Source: CAJBVG01 sp943371235
Lineage (GTDB): Bacteria > Bacteroidota > Bacteroidia > Sphingobacteriales > Sphingobacteriaceae
Assembly: GCA_943371235.1 (NCBI GenBank)
Contig: CALRTZ010000010.1
Location: forward strand, 1-64,000
DNA length: 64,000 bases
Direction: 5' to 3'
In this document: positions 51,873 to 60,335 of the stretch, piece by piece
How the letters are laid out: every line of letters begins with the position of its first letter
Position numbering within the stretch: position 1 is the first letter of the stretch
Notes under the pieces: generated by a model
Seen by the model: only the letters and a program-made list of their open reading frames with translations
The model's database searches: none
What the model was told of the DNA's origin: nothing
Made by a program: the position numbers and the translations under genes

Positions 51873-52334
51873 TTATGCTTCTATTACTTCTATACCTAAA
51901 ATTTTATCGCCTTGACGAATAGAATCAACGAGGTCTACGTTCTCTACCACTTTACCAAATACGGTATGGTTTCTGTCTAAGTGAGCAGTATTTTCTCTGC
52001 TGTGGCAAATAAAGAATTGTGAACCGCCTGTATCTCTACCAGCATGAGCCATTGATAAAACACCACGATCATGGTATTGGTTATCGCCATCTAATTCGCA
52101 TTTAATATGGTAACCCGGTCCGCCAGTACCAGCTCTAAAAGCAGTAGCTTCTGATTTTGAAAAAGGGCAACCTGCTTGCACTACGAAATCAGGAATTACA
52201 CGGTGAAAAGTTACACCATCATAAAATCCTTCTTTAGCTAATTTTGTAAAATTCTCAACAGTACCCGGAGCATCTTTTTCATAGAACTCCACTGTCATAT
52301 CACCTTTTTCTGTTTTAATTATCGCTTTTTTCAT
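51873..52334 (-). CDS. peptidylprolyl isomerase, cyclophilin type
   Basis: The 153-residue enzyme catalyses proline cis-trans isomerisation. Active-site motifs are TFHRVIPDFVVQAG, MAHAGRDTGGSQFFI and the closing HTVFGKVVENVD. It has no signal peptide, so it acts in the cytoplasm. A -7 box TATCTTTG lies at 52358-52365 on the minus strand, 24 bases before the start. Confidence 0.95.
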   Translation of the reverse strand: MKKAIIKTEKGDMTVEFYEKDAPGTVENFTKLAKEGFYDGVTFHRVIPDFVVQAGCPFSKSEATAFRAGTGGPGYHIKCELDGDNQYHDRGVLSMAHAGRDTGGSQFFICHSRENTAHLDRNHTVFGKVVENVDLVDSIRQGDKILGIEVIEA

Positions 52335-52357
52335 AAAATTCCTTTTTGTGAGGGCAA

Positions 52358-52365
52358 CAAAGATA
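52358..52365 (-). promoter_or_regulatory. -7 box TATCTTTG for the cyclophilin gene
   Basis: Exact TAnnTTTG match on the minus strand. Confidence 0.6.
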
Positions 52366-52488
52366 ATAATATTGTACTAATGTACTAATTGTGTTATAAA
52401 CTAAATAGTACGTAATAGCAGTCCAAAAACAGCGTTTATTGGAATCTGCAAACCTAAAATTTAATATGAGAAACTTAACATAAAAGCT

Positions 52489-52496
52489 TAAATTTG
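52489..52496 (+). promoter_or_regulatory. -7 box TAAATTTG
   Basis: Exact TAnnTTTG match eight bases before the ATG at 52505, leaving a leader of a few bases at most. Confidence 0.6.
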
Positions 52497-52504
52497 GGTA
52501 CAAT

Positions 52505-53761
52505 ATGAAAAGGATAGAAATTTTATTTGTTTTACTTATTTGCACAAAAATTGGATTCAGCTCATCCATCTTAATTCCTATGGACGAGAGCCAGAAGAAT
52601 CATTTGAAATCGTATGGCCTCGCCTATTGGGCATTGAAACAAGATTTAACCATACAGTGGTTACTAAATTATAAGGGAGGAAGTTTCTTAATTCCGCATG
52701 CTAACGCAATTGAAACAGAGTGTAAAATTAGAGGTATTTCTTACGACGTAATTGCCGATGTACAAGCCGCCTCTATTTTAAATGCAATTGCCGACCCCGA
52801 AACAAATATGGATGCAGTGAAATTGGAAAAAGCTCCAAAAATTGCTGTGTATTCTCCAAAAAATAAATTACCCTGGGACGATGCGGTAACCATGGTATTA
52901 ACATATGCAGAAATTCCGTATGATATTGTTTACGATGAAGAAGTGATAAAAGGAAATTTACCAAAGTACGATTGGTTGCATTTACATCACGAAGATTTCA
53001 CTGGGCAATATGGAAGATTTTGGGCAGCCTTTAGAAATGCACCTTGGTATGTAAATGATGTGAGGTTGAACGAGGAGATGGCCGCAAAATTAGGCTTCAA
53101 AAAAGTATCGCAATTAAAATTAGCAGTGGCACAAAGAATAAAAGAGTTTACGGTGGGAGGTGGATTTTTATTTGCGATGTGTTCGGGAACGGATAGTTAC
53201 GACATCTCATTAGCCGCAGCGGGTATTGATATTTGCGATCAAATGTTTGACGGTGACAGGGCAGATCCGAATGGGCAAGAAAAATTAAACTATGCAAACG
53301 GTTTTGCTTTTCAGAATTATAAATTAGACATGAACCCTTACAATTATGAGTTCTCTGATATAGACAATACCCAAGGCAGAAATTTAGTAGAGGGAAATGA
53401 TTATTTCAGCTTGTTTGATTTCTCTGCAAAATGGGACCCAGTACCAAGTATGCTTACCCAAAACCACGAGAAATTGGTAAAAGGATTTATGGGGCAAACA
53501 ACAGCCTTCAGAAAAAAAATGATTAAACCTGATGTATTGATATTAGGCGAAACTAGCTCTGTTAACGAAGCAAGGTATATACATGGCGAAATAGGCAAAG
53601 GCACTTGGACATTTTACGGAGGCCACGACCCAGAAGATTACCAACATTTAGTAAATGATCCGGCAACCGATTTGAACTTGCATCCAAATTCGCCAGGTTA
53701 TCGTCTTATACTAAATAACGTATTGTTTCCGGCAGCGAAAAAGAAAAAACAAAAAACCTAG
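52505..53761 (+). CDS. conserved secreted protein, labelled asparagine synthetase B in relatives
   Basis: The 418-residue protein has an N-terminal signal (MKRIEILFVLLICTKIGFSS). The following SILIPMDESQKNHLKSYGLAYWAL is conserved in Bacteroidota proteins often named asparagine synthetase B. However, no N-terminal cysteine nucleophile, glutaminase domain or PP-loop (SGGxDS) is seen, so that name is not supported. The region around KIAVYSPKNKLPWDDAVTMVLTYAEIPYDIVYDEEV and FTVGGGFLFAMCSGTDSYDISLAAAG resembles a class I amidotransferase-like fold. It is probably periplasmic. The C terminus is lysine-rich. Confidence 0.7.
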   Translation: MKRIEILFVLLICTKIGFSSSILIPMDESQKNHLKSYGLAYWALKQDLTIQWLLNYKGGSFLIPHANAIETECKIRGISYDVIADVQAASILNAIADPETNMDAVKLEKAPKIAVYSPKNKLPWDDAVTMVLTYAEIPYDIVYDEEVIKGNLPKYDWLHLHHEDFTGQYGRFWAAFRNAPWYVNDVRLNEEMAAKLGFKKVSQLKLAVAQRIKEFTVGGGFLFAMCSGTDSYDISLAAAGIDICDQMFDGDRADPNGQEKLNYANGFAFQNYKLDMNPYNYEFSDIDNTQGRNLVEGNDYFSLFDFSAKWDPVPSMLTQNHEKLVKGFMGQTTAFRKKMIKPDVLILGETSSVNEARYIHGEIGKGTWTFYGGHDPEDYQHLVNDPATDLNLHPNSPGYRLILNNVLFPAAKKKKQKT

Positions 53762-53762
53762 G

Positions 53763-53795
53763 TAGTGTGCTAGTATGCTAGTGAGATAGTATGCT
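53763..53795. repeat. TAGTATGCTA-type short repeat
   Basis: Three or four units of the kind TAGTGTGCTAGTATGCTAG precede the first tandem paralogue, followed by an A-rich GAAAAAAA triplicate (53803-53828). The same unit occurs before paralogue 3 and, reversed, at 15693-15724. Confidence 0.65.
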
Positions 53796-53843
53796 AATTA
53801 AAAAGAAAAAAAGAAAAAAAGAAAAAAAACTAAAACCATTAAT

Positions 53844-55394
53844 ATGAAAAAAACATTACTACTACTTGTATGTGTTGCAGTGGCAACATTCACAAATGCA
53901 GCTCACAATCCGTTTAAGAAAAATAATGACCGGAAAATTGCAATGAGTAAAATGAAAAGTAACTCGAAAATTATACCGAAAACATTAGCTTCAGAAACCG
54001 TTCCTACTTTAATAAAACAAAGTTCTTGGGATTTCCAATCGTCAACTTGGAGCACACAAACGGCTACCAAAAATATATACTCTAATGATTTGTTGAGTAC
54101 AGAATACATGATGAATTATTTACAAACAGATACTTTTTTCAGAATAACCTATACATATAATGCGAATAAGCAATTAATACAAACGATTGGAGAAAGTAAA
54201 ATAGGTCCGAATTCATATTCCCCAAATTTTAGGTATTCAATTACGTATTCTAATAATAATTTAAAAACTGTTTATTTTGGTGAAAATTACGATACACAAA
54301 CTCAAACTTGGAACCCAGTAAACCGTGAAACAGAAGAACTAAATTCTAGAGGCGAAACCATAAAGTATCTAAATGAAATGTATAACAATGGGGCATGGGA
54401 AGTACAATTTGGGAGCTCTACACAATACATTTATTTAAATAGCACAAGTAACAAAATTGTTGAATTAATAGACAGTAATTATAATTTCAACAGCATGAAT
54501 TTTGAACCTGATTATAGAGAAGTGAAATCGTACAATTCAAACGGAGAAGTAATTGATGTGCTTACCTATGAAAACATGGGTTCTGGATTAAAATTGTTTC
54601 AAAAAGACAGTATATTTTATACTGCAGGCATCCCTACAAAATTAGTTAGTTATAGTTACGATTCATTAACCAACAGTTTTAACAGAGAAATGAAATTTGA
54701 TGATATTGCGTGGTCGAATTTCAACTCAACAATAGATTTGTTTTACAACAATCCGTTAGGATTTGTTATAAGCACATGGGATATTAACGCTTGGAAATTT
54801 GAAGAACGTACTGCTACAACTTTTACGGATAACTTTGGGTCGTATATTAGATTAACAGAGGTATACAATTCTAGTAATGTTTGGGTAAATCAATACAGAT
54901 ATAAAGAAATATTTGATTCTCGTTTAAACTTCATAGAAAGTTCCGATGAGAATTACAACATTCAAACCAATGTATGGGATAAAAGTTACGGCCAAAAATA
55001 TTTATTACAATATGATATGAGTAATAATATTATTGAAGAAATAAATGAAAATTTCAACATTACGAATAATACTTATGAAAAAGGATACAGGTATGAGTAT
55101 TCGAATTTCATTACTATTGCATCAGGCATTAACACTTCTAAAAATACCCTAGAAGTAAAACTTTACCCTAACCCAAGTGTAGACGGACGAGTTTCTGTAA
55201 ATGTAAAAATGGAAGCTGCATCAGAATTAAGTATTAAGATTACAGACCTTAAAGGAAGCGTAGTTTATACAAATACAAAAGAACTGGGCAAAGGATTAAA
55301 TACGGTTGAATTGAGTGGTTTGCAACAAGGCTTGTACGTGGTGGAAATGAGTACTGAGTATGGGGTAGCGAGAACGAAACTTATAGTGCAATAA
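53844..55394 (+). CDS. tandem T9SS surface protein, paralogue 1
   Basis: The 516-residue protein has a signal peptide (MKKTLLLLVCVAVATFTNAA). The body, residues about 45-425, is built of imperfect beta-hairpin repeats rich in Tyr, Asn, Ser and Thr, with motifs such as ITYSNNN, WNPVNRETEELNSRGE, VKSYNSNGEVIDVLTYENM and TTFTDNFGS; they recall YD-type repeats. A T9SS type A sorting domain starts at LYPNPSVDG and ends RTKLIVQ. It is closest to paralogue 3. The spacing ACTAAAACnATTAAT before the ATG is shared with paralogue 3. Function unknown; surface exposure is inferred. Confidence 0.8.
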   Translation: MKKTLLLLVCVAVATFTNAAHNPFKKNNDRKIAMSKMKSNSKIIPKTLASETVPTLIKQSSWDFQSSTWSTQTATKNIYSNDLLSTEYMMNYLQTDTFFRITYTYNANKQLIQTIGESKIGPNSYSPNFRYSITYSNNNLKTVYFGENYDTQTQTWNPVNRETEELNSRGETIKYLNEMYNNGAWEVQFGSSTQYIYLNSTSNKIVELIDSNYNFNSMNFEPDYREVKSYNSNGEVIDVLTYENMGSGLKLFQKDSIFYTAGIPTKLVSYSYDSLTNSFNREMKFDDIAWSNFNSTIDLFYNNPLGFVISTWDINAWKFEERTATTFTDNFGSYIRLTEVYNSSNVWVNQYRYKEIFDSRLNFIESSDENYNIQTNVWDKSYGQKYLLQYDMSNNIIEEINENFNITNNTYEKGYRYEYSNFITIASGINTSKNTLEVKLYPNPSVDGRVSVNVKMEAASELSIKITDLKGSVVYTNTKELGKGLNTVELSGLQQGLYVVEMSTEYGVARTKLIVQ

Positions 55395-55418
55395 GCTCAA
55401 TATCTGAATGTTATTTTG

Positions 55419-55462
55419 GTATTCTCATATATATAATTTATATTTATTATATATGAGAATAC
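55419..55462 (+). promoter_or_regulatory. hairpin covering the start codon of paralogue 2
   Basis: Bases 55419-55433 and 55448-55462 are perfect 15-bp inverted arms with a 14-base AT-rich loop. The ATG at 55453-55455 lies inside the right arm, so the folded mRNA would hide the start codon. Confidence 0.75.
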
Positions 55463-56943
55463 TTTTTATTTTAATTCTAATTCTTAATAACCAGCAATTG
55501 TTTGCACAGAACAACAGTGCAGGTTTAAAAAAAGTACCCTTACATTATCGATATACAAGTACAGATAAAAACAGTCAAGAAGTAAAATATTTTTCAGAAA
55601 TAAGAAATAAATATGAAAATGATTTATTGAAAGAGAAGAGTGAGTATTACAAGGATTTTATGGATTCGAGTAAACGACTTACATACTACTACTACGACAA
55701 CAATAAATACATTACAGAAACAGTATACAAAGTTTACTGGGAAAATATAAAAAAATACTATAACAGAGAGCGTGTAAGATATTATTACACGAATAATTAC
55801 AAAAATGTTCTTCAGTTTTGGGAAAACGGTGCCTTCGCAGATAATATTTGGTATCCAAGAAATAAATATTACCTAAACAAAGATGATTTCGGAAATGTGA
55901 CCTTGGATGGATATGAAAATTACGACATTGACAGTAATTCCTGGAGTGGCAGCTTCACAAAATCTATTTATAACTACAAAGTCAATACTAATTTAATCTT
56001 AACAAGGATTGATTCTTTTACTTTTGAACTGAATAAATTTTCTCCGAGGTATAAATGGATAAACCAATACGATAGCTTAGGAAGAATTACCAAATCAGAA
56101 AATTATATTTTTTATCCTAGCTCTTGGAATTTATCGACAAAAACTTTTTTTAGTTATACAGCCGATAATAAAGAACCAAGCAGCATAAAAACTTTTGCAT
56201 ACAACTTAGAAAACATTGCCATGTATTCTGTATTAATCGCAGATAGTCTTAGATGGAATTGGTACGATAAAAGTAGTATGATGGATGCCTATTACATTAG
56301 AAATGGACAATACAAACCCATCAATTCTTATCAATTAAAACGTTATGATTATTTAGATAGCGCTATTAAAGTGGAGAGTAAACAAAAACTAAGTTATTTA
56401 GATGCTAATGGCTCTAATGTTAAGGAGATGTTTGATACTTTGAATAATAATTTCATCCCTACGTTCAGAATATACAGTATGTATAATGGGAATAAAAATT
56501 TAACTGAAGTTTATACAAATAAATATATTGCAAGTACCAATACATGGAACCTCGTTGGTAGCGATTATTACATTAACTTATATAACCCAGATCTCACTCT
56601 GAAAGAAATTACATACACCTATTCGAATTTCAATATAAAAGAGGAGTATTTAGATTATATAGAGATCAATACAGGTATGTTTACTTCTAAAAATACTCTA
56701 GAAGTGAAACTCTACCCAAACCCAAGTGCAAACGGAACTGTGTCTGTAAACATAAACATGGAAGCAGCATCAGAATTAAGTATTAAGATAACAGACCTAA
56801 AAGGCAGTGTGGTTTATACTGATAAAAAAGACTTAGGCAAAGGATTAAATACTGTTGAGTTGAGTGGACTACAACAAGGAATGTACTTGGTGGAAATGAG
56901 TACTGAGTATGGGGTAGCGAGAACGAAACTAGTTATCAACTAA
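55453..56943 (+). CDS. tandem T9SS surface protein, paralogue 2
   Basis: The 496-residue protein starts at ATG 55453 with a signal peptide (MRILFILILILNNQQLFAQ). The longer frame from 55408 is rejected because its start precedes the signal by 15 unsuited residues. The body has repeated motifs like YYYDNNKYITETVYKV and YNLENIAMYSVLIADSLRW but has diverged from paralogues 1, 3, 4 and 6 and lacks TFTDNFGS. The sorting domain (LYPNPSANGTVSVNI to TKLVIN) is nearly identical to those of the other five. A 15-bp-arm hairpin covers the start codon. Confidence 0.78.
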   Translation: MRILFILILILNNQQLFAQNNSAGLKKVPLHYRYTSTDKNSQEVKYFSEIRNKYENDLLKEKSEYYKDFMDSSKRLTYYYYDNNKYITETVYKVYWENIKKYYNRERVRYYYTNNYKNVLQFWENGAFADNIWYPRNKYYLNKDDFGNVTLDGYENYDIDSNSWSGSFTKSIYNYKVNTNLILTRIDSFTFELNKFSPRYKWINQYDSLGRITKSENYIFYPSSWNLSTKTFFSYTADNKEPSSIKTFAYNLENIAMYSVLIADSLRWNWYDKSSMMDAYYIRNGQYKPINSYQLKRYDYLDSAIKVESKQKLSYLDANGSNVKEMFDTLNNNFIPTFRIYSMYNGNKNLTEVYTNKYIASTNTWNLVGSDYYINLYNPDLTLKEITYTYSNFNIKEEYLDYIEINTGMFTSKNTLEVKLYPNPSANGTVSVNINMEAASELSIKITDLKGSVVYTDKKDLGKGLNTVELSGLQQGMYLVEMSTEYGVARTKLVIN

Positions 56944-56947
56944 TAAA

Positions 56948-56976
56948 GATAGTGTGATAGTATGTTAGTGTGCTAA
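56948..56976. repeat. TAGTGTGATAGTATG short repeat
   Basis: Units like those at 53763-53795, in the spacer before paralogue 3. Confidence 0.6.
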
Positions 56977-57011
56977 TAACTCATTAAGATTAATAAACTA
57001 AAACAATTAAT

Positions 57012-58565
57012 ATGAAAAAAACATTACTCCTATTTGTATGTGTTGCAATGGTAACATTCACAAATGCAACAAACAATCCGTTTAAAAGGACAAAAGAAAG
57101 AGAACAAACGATGAACAAGATGAAGTCATCATCTATTGTTGTTCCAAAGACATTGGCAAATGTTACCGTACCAACCCTTATTAAAGCATCTTATTGGGAT
57201 GGGATGTCTTCTAATTGGACTCCAATGTCGGCTGTAAAAAATATTTACGAAAACGACTTGTTAAAGACCCAATATGAAATGGATTATCTACAAACTGATA
57301 CTATAGTTAGATCAAGGTATTTTTATAATGCAAACAACCAATTAACCCAAATGATATATGAGTTTAAACAATCACCAGGAATTTTTATTGCTAGTTATAG
57401 ATACAGCATTACGTATTCAAATAACAATTCAAAAATTGTTTTTTTTGTAGAAAGTTATGATAATCAAACTCAAACGTGGTTTCCAAGTTCTCGTGAAACT
57501 CAAGAATTCAACTCAAGAGGAGTAAACACAAAGTATATAAATGAATTGTATAACAACGGTGTGTGGGAAATACAATACGGGTATGCTTCTCAATACACTT
57601 ACTTAAATAGTACAAGTAATAAAATTGTTGACATTATAGATAGTAGTTATAATTTCAACAACATGAGTTTTGAAGCTGATTATAGACAAGTAAAATCGTA
57701 CAATTCAAACGAAGAAGTAATTGATATGCTTACTTATCAAAATATGGGTTCCGGTTTAAAAATGTTTCAAAGAGATAGTATATTTTATACTGCAGGTTTG
57801 CCAACAAAAATAATAGCCAATGAGTATGACTCGGCTAACAATAGATTTAACAGAGATTATAAATTAGATGACATTATGTGGGCTAGTTTTGATCCTACGA
57901 TTGATTTATTTTACAACCAACCCTTAGGATTTCTTGCAAGCCTTTGGCAGAATAATGCATGGCGTTTGGCACAACGTAACTCTACTACTTTCACTGACAA
58001 TTTTGGATCGTACATTGAGTTAAGAGAGGGATACACTTTGAATAATGTATGGGTGAATCGCTTCAGACACAAGGAGGTTTTCGACTCTAGATTAAATCAG
58101 ATAGAAAATGCAGATGAAAACTACATCATTCAAACAAATACTTGGAATCCTACTTATGGTGAAAAACATTTCTTTCAATATGATATGAGCAATAACATTA
58201 CTGAAGAAATAATTGAAACATTTAACAGTACGAATAATGCTTATGAAAAAAATGGCAAAACCGAATACTCTGAATTTATAAGCATCGCAAGTGGAATAAA
58301 CACATCTATAAACACCCTTGAAGTAAAACTCTTCCCTAACCCAAGTGTAGATGGAAAAGTTTCTGTAAATGTAAAAATGGAAGCCGCATCAGTATTAAGT
58401 ATTAAGATAACAGACCTTAAAGGAAGCGTAGTTTATATAGATACAAAAGAACTGGGCAAAGGATTAAATACGGTTGAATTGAAAAACTTAGATCAAGGAA
58501 TGTATGTTGTGGAATTAAATACAGAATACGGCATTTCGAGAACGAAGTTAGTTGTTAGAAACTAG
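57012..58565 (+). CDS. tandem T9SS surface protein, paralogue 3
   Basis: The 517-residue protein is close to paralogue 1 from the signal peptide (MKKTLLLFVCVAMVTFTNAT) through the whole body, with matching motifs such as FNSRGVNTKYINELYNNGVW, YFYNANNQLTQMIYEF and TTFTDNFGSYIELREGY. The T9SS type A domain starts LFPNPSVDGKVSV and ends SRTKLVVRN. It looks like a duplicate of paralogue 1, with the divergent paralogue 2 between them. Function unknown. Confidence 0.8.
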   Translation: MKKTLLLFVCVAMVTFTNATNNPFKRTKEREQTMNKMKSSSIVVPKTLANVTVPTLIKASYWDGMSSNWTPMSAVKNIYENDLLKTQYEMDYLQTDTIVRSRYFYNANNQLTQMIYEFKQSPGIFIASYRYSITYSNNNSKIVFFVESYDNQTQTWFPSSRETQEFNSRGVNTKYINELYNNGVWEIQYGYASQYTYLNSTSNKIVDIIDSSYNFNNMSFEADYRQVKSYNSNEEVIDMLTYQNMGSGLKMFQRDSIFYTAGLPTKIIANEYDSANNRFNRDYKLDDIMWASFDPTIDLFYNQPLGFLASLWQNNAWRLAQRNSTTFTDNFGSYIELREGYTLNNVWVNRFRHKEVFDSRLNQIENADENYIIQTNTWNPTYGEKHFFQYDMSNNITEEIIETFNSTNNAYEKNGKTEYSEFISIASGINTSINTLEVKLFPNPSVDGKVSVNVKMEAASVLSIKITDLKGSVVYIDTKELGKGLNTVELKNLDQGMYVVELNTEYGISRTKLVVRN

Positions 58566-58610
58566 TCGCTAGTCTTTAGATATTAGAATTTAGTTATTAG
58601 AATTTTCAAA
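58566..58610. repeat. TTAG-type heptamer repeat
   Basis: TAGTCGCTAGTCTTTAG and ATTAGAATTTAGTTATTAG units follow the stop of paralogue 3. Confidence 0.55.
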
Positions 58611-58620
58611 AACATTTCAG

Positions 58621-58662
58621 GGGGATTGATGGTTAATATAGTATTTTTTAACCTAAATCCCC
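58621..58662 (+). promoter_or_regulatory. stem-loop abutting the start codon of paralogue 4
   Basis: GGGGATT (58621-58627) pairs with AATCCCC (58656-58662) and GGTTAA (58631-58636) with TTAACC (58648-58653), with a small internal loop. The ATG follows at 58663 without a gap. Confidence 0.6.
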
Positions 58663-60216
58663 ATGAAATTCACCTACCTACTCGCTCTACTTTGTTTCAG
58701 CTTAACATCGTTTGCAACGACAAACAAAGATTTGAAATTTCAATCGAAAGCTCACAAAAGAAGTATTCACAAAGCTACTGAGCTCGAAATAATCAATCAG
58801 AAATACAATAAATTTCAGAATCAAATACAAGTTCCAACCATTGTAAAAAACTATGGATGGTCTGATAGTTTAATGAATTGGGAGGGCGAATCGCGTGAGG
58901 AATTTACATATGTGAACGACCGCATAAAAAGTGTCATTACGTTTGATATAAATAGGATCGATACTATAAGCCGTTTAACACTTACTTATAATGCCGACAA
59001 CTATTTATTATTTTATTATTTAGAAGTTAAATCGGAAACCGGAGAATTTATACCACAAACAAGAATTTACTACGAATACGAGAACAACTACCAAAAGATG
59101 ACGGTAACGAGTGAACTATTTGCATCATTTTTAAACCAATGGATTCCGAATACAAAATTCAGTGATGAAAAAATAAATAATGGAGAAACTTCTAGAACTA
59201 CCAATTATATTTACTTCGGAGGAACTTGGTCGGTAGGCAGTGGGTACTCTTACACCATCAAAAAATTAAATAACAATTCTTCTAAAGTAAGTGAATATAT
59301 CGATAGTATTTTAAATACTAACCTTGGCGAATACGAATTCTATTACAAAGAAAGCAGAGTATATGATGCAAACGAAAATGCCATTGCAATAGTGTACACC
59401 GAAAATGTAAACGGCACGAATAAAATTACGGAAATTGATAGTATATATTATGTAAACAATGTGCCTTCAGAATTTGTCATTGCCATTGCAAATGTAGGTG
59501 CTCCTAGAAAAGCTTATAAGTACGGAAACATGGTATGGCAGAATTACAATTCGAATAAAGACATAAACGAAAATCGTTTAACTGATTATGTTGGGTATGC
59601 CTACACTGGCAGCAGTTGGAGATTTAATGATCGAACAACAACTACATTCACAGATAATTTTGGTTCGAATGTTGCATTAAACGAAGAATACATAGCCAAT
59701 ACATGGACATCGACCGAACGATATACTCAACAATTTAATAGAAAAGCCTATCTAATTTTCGATCAAATAGAGAAATATAATGCCAACCAAAGCAAATGGG
59801 ATACAACCAATGGGAATCGCTCGATTGTTGTATATGATGTAAACGATAATATTGCGGAAGTTGCACAATCTATTTATAACCCATTTTTATTGGCTTGGGA
59901 GAACATAGAGAAACAAGAGTACTTAAATTACATAACCATCACCACCGGAATTAATTCACAAACAAAAACCATTCAAACTAAACTCTACCCTAACCCAAGT
60001 GCTGATGGAAAAGTTTCGGTTAATGTAAAAATGGAAGCTGCATCAGAATTAAGTATTAAGATAACAGACCTTAAAGGAAGTGTTGTTTATAATGATGTGA
60101 GAAATTTAGGTAAAGGATTAAATACTGTTGAGTTGAGTGGATTACAACAAGGAATGTACTTCATATTATTGAGTAGCGAGTATGGAGTATCGAGAAGCAA
60201 GTTAGTCGTTAATTAA
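58663..60216 (+). CDS. tandem T9SS surface protein, paralogue 4
   Basis: The 517-residue protein has a signal peptide (MKFTYLLALLCFSLTSFAT). The body shares with paralogue 6 the opening EIINQKYNKFQNQIQVPTIV, the NGETSRTTNYIY and TIKKLNNNSSK segments and EIDSIYYVNNVP. TTFTDNFGSNVALNEEY links it to paralogues 1 and 3. The sorting domain begins LYPNPSADGKVSV and ends SRSKLVVN. A stem-loop ends right at the start codon. Function unknown. Confidence 0.8.
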   Translation: MKFTYLLALLCFSLTSFATTNKDLKFQSKAHKRSIHKATELEIINQKYNKFQNQIQVPTIVKNYGWSDSLMNWEGESREEFTYVNDRIKSVITFDINRIDTISRLTLTYNADNYLLFYYLEVKSETGEFIPQTRIYYEYENNYQKMTVTSELFASFLNQWIPNTKFSDEKINNGETSRTTNYIYFGGTWSVGSGYSYTIKKLNNNSSKVSEYIDSILNTNLGEYEFYYKESRVYDANENAIAIVYTENVNGTNKITEIDSIYYVNNVPSEFVIAIANVGAPRKAYKYGNMVWQNYNSNKDINENRLTDYVGYAYTGSSWRFNDRTTTTFTDNFGSNVALNEEYIANTWTSTERYTQQFNRKAYLIFDQIEKYNANQSKWDTTNGNRSIVVYDVNDNIAEVAQSIYNPFLLAWENIEKQEYLNYITITTGINSQTKTIQTKLYPNPSADGKVSVNVKMEAASELSIKITDLKGSVVYNDVRNLGKGLNTVELSGLQQGMYFILLSSEYGVSRSKLVVN

Positions 60217-60232
60217 ATTATAAGTTGAATTA

Positions 60233-60303
60233 TAAATTATGAATTATAAATTATGAATTAAGCGCTGATGTTGCTTCATTCATAATTCGTAATTCATAAT
60301 TCA
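60233..60303. repeat. ATTATGAATT palindrome
   Basis: Bases 60233-60263 and 60273-60303 pair at about 27 of 31 positions. The core GAATTAAGC, followed by a GTT-rich loop and GCTT, is shared with 63406-63494. It may terminate the paralogue 4 transcript. Confidence 0.75.
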
Positions 60304-60335
60304 TTTTAATAAGTTTTTTTCGTATTTTGGCTAGT

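Noticed and set aside
55408..55452. Upstream start for paralogue 2
   Set aside because: It adds 15 residues ahead of a clear signal peptide and lies partly in the hairpin. The ATG at 55453 is preferred.
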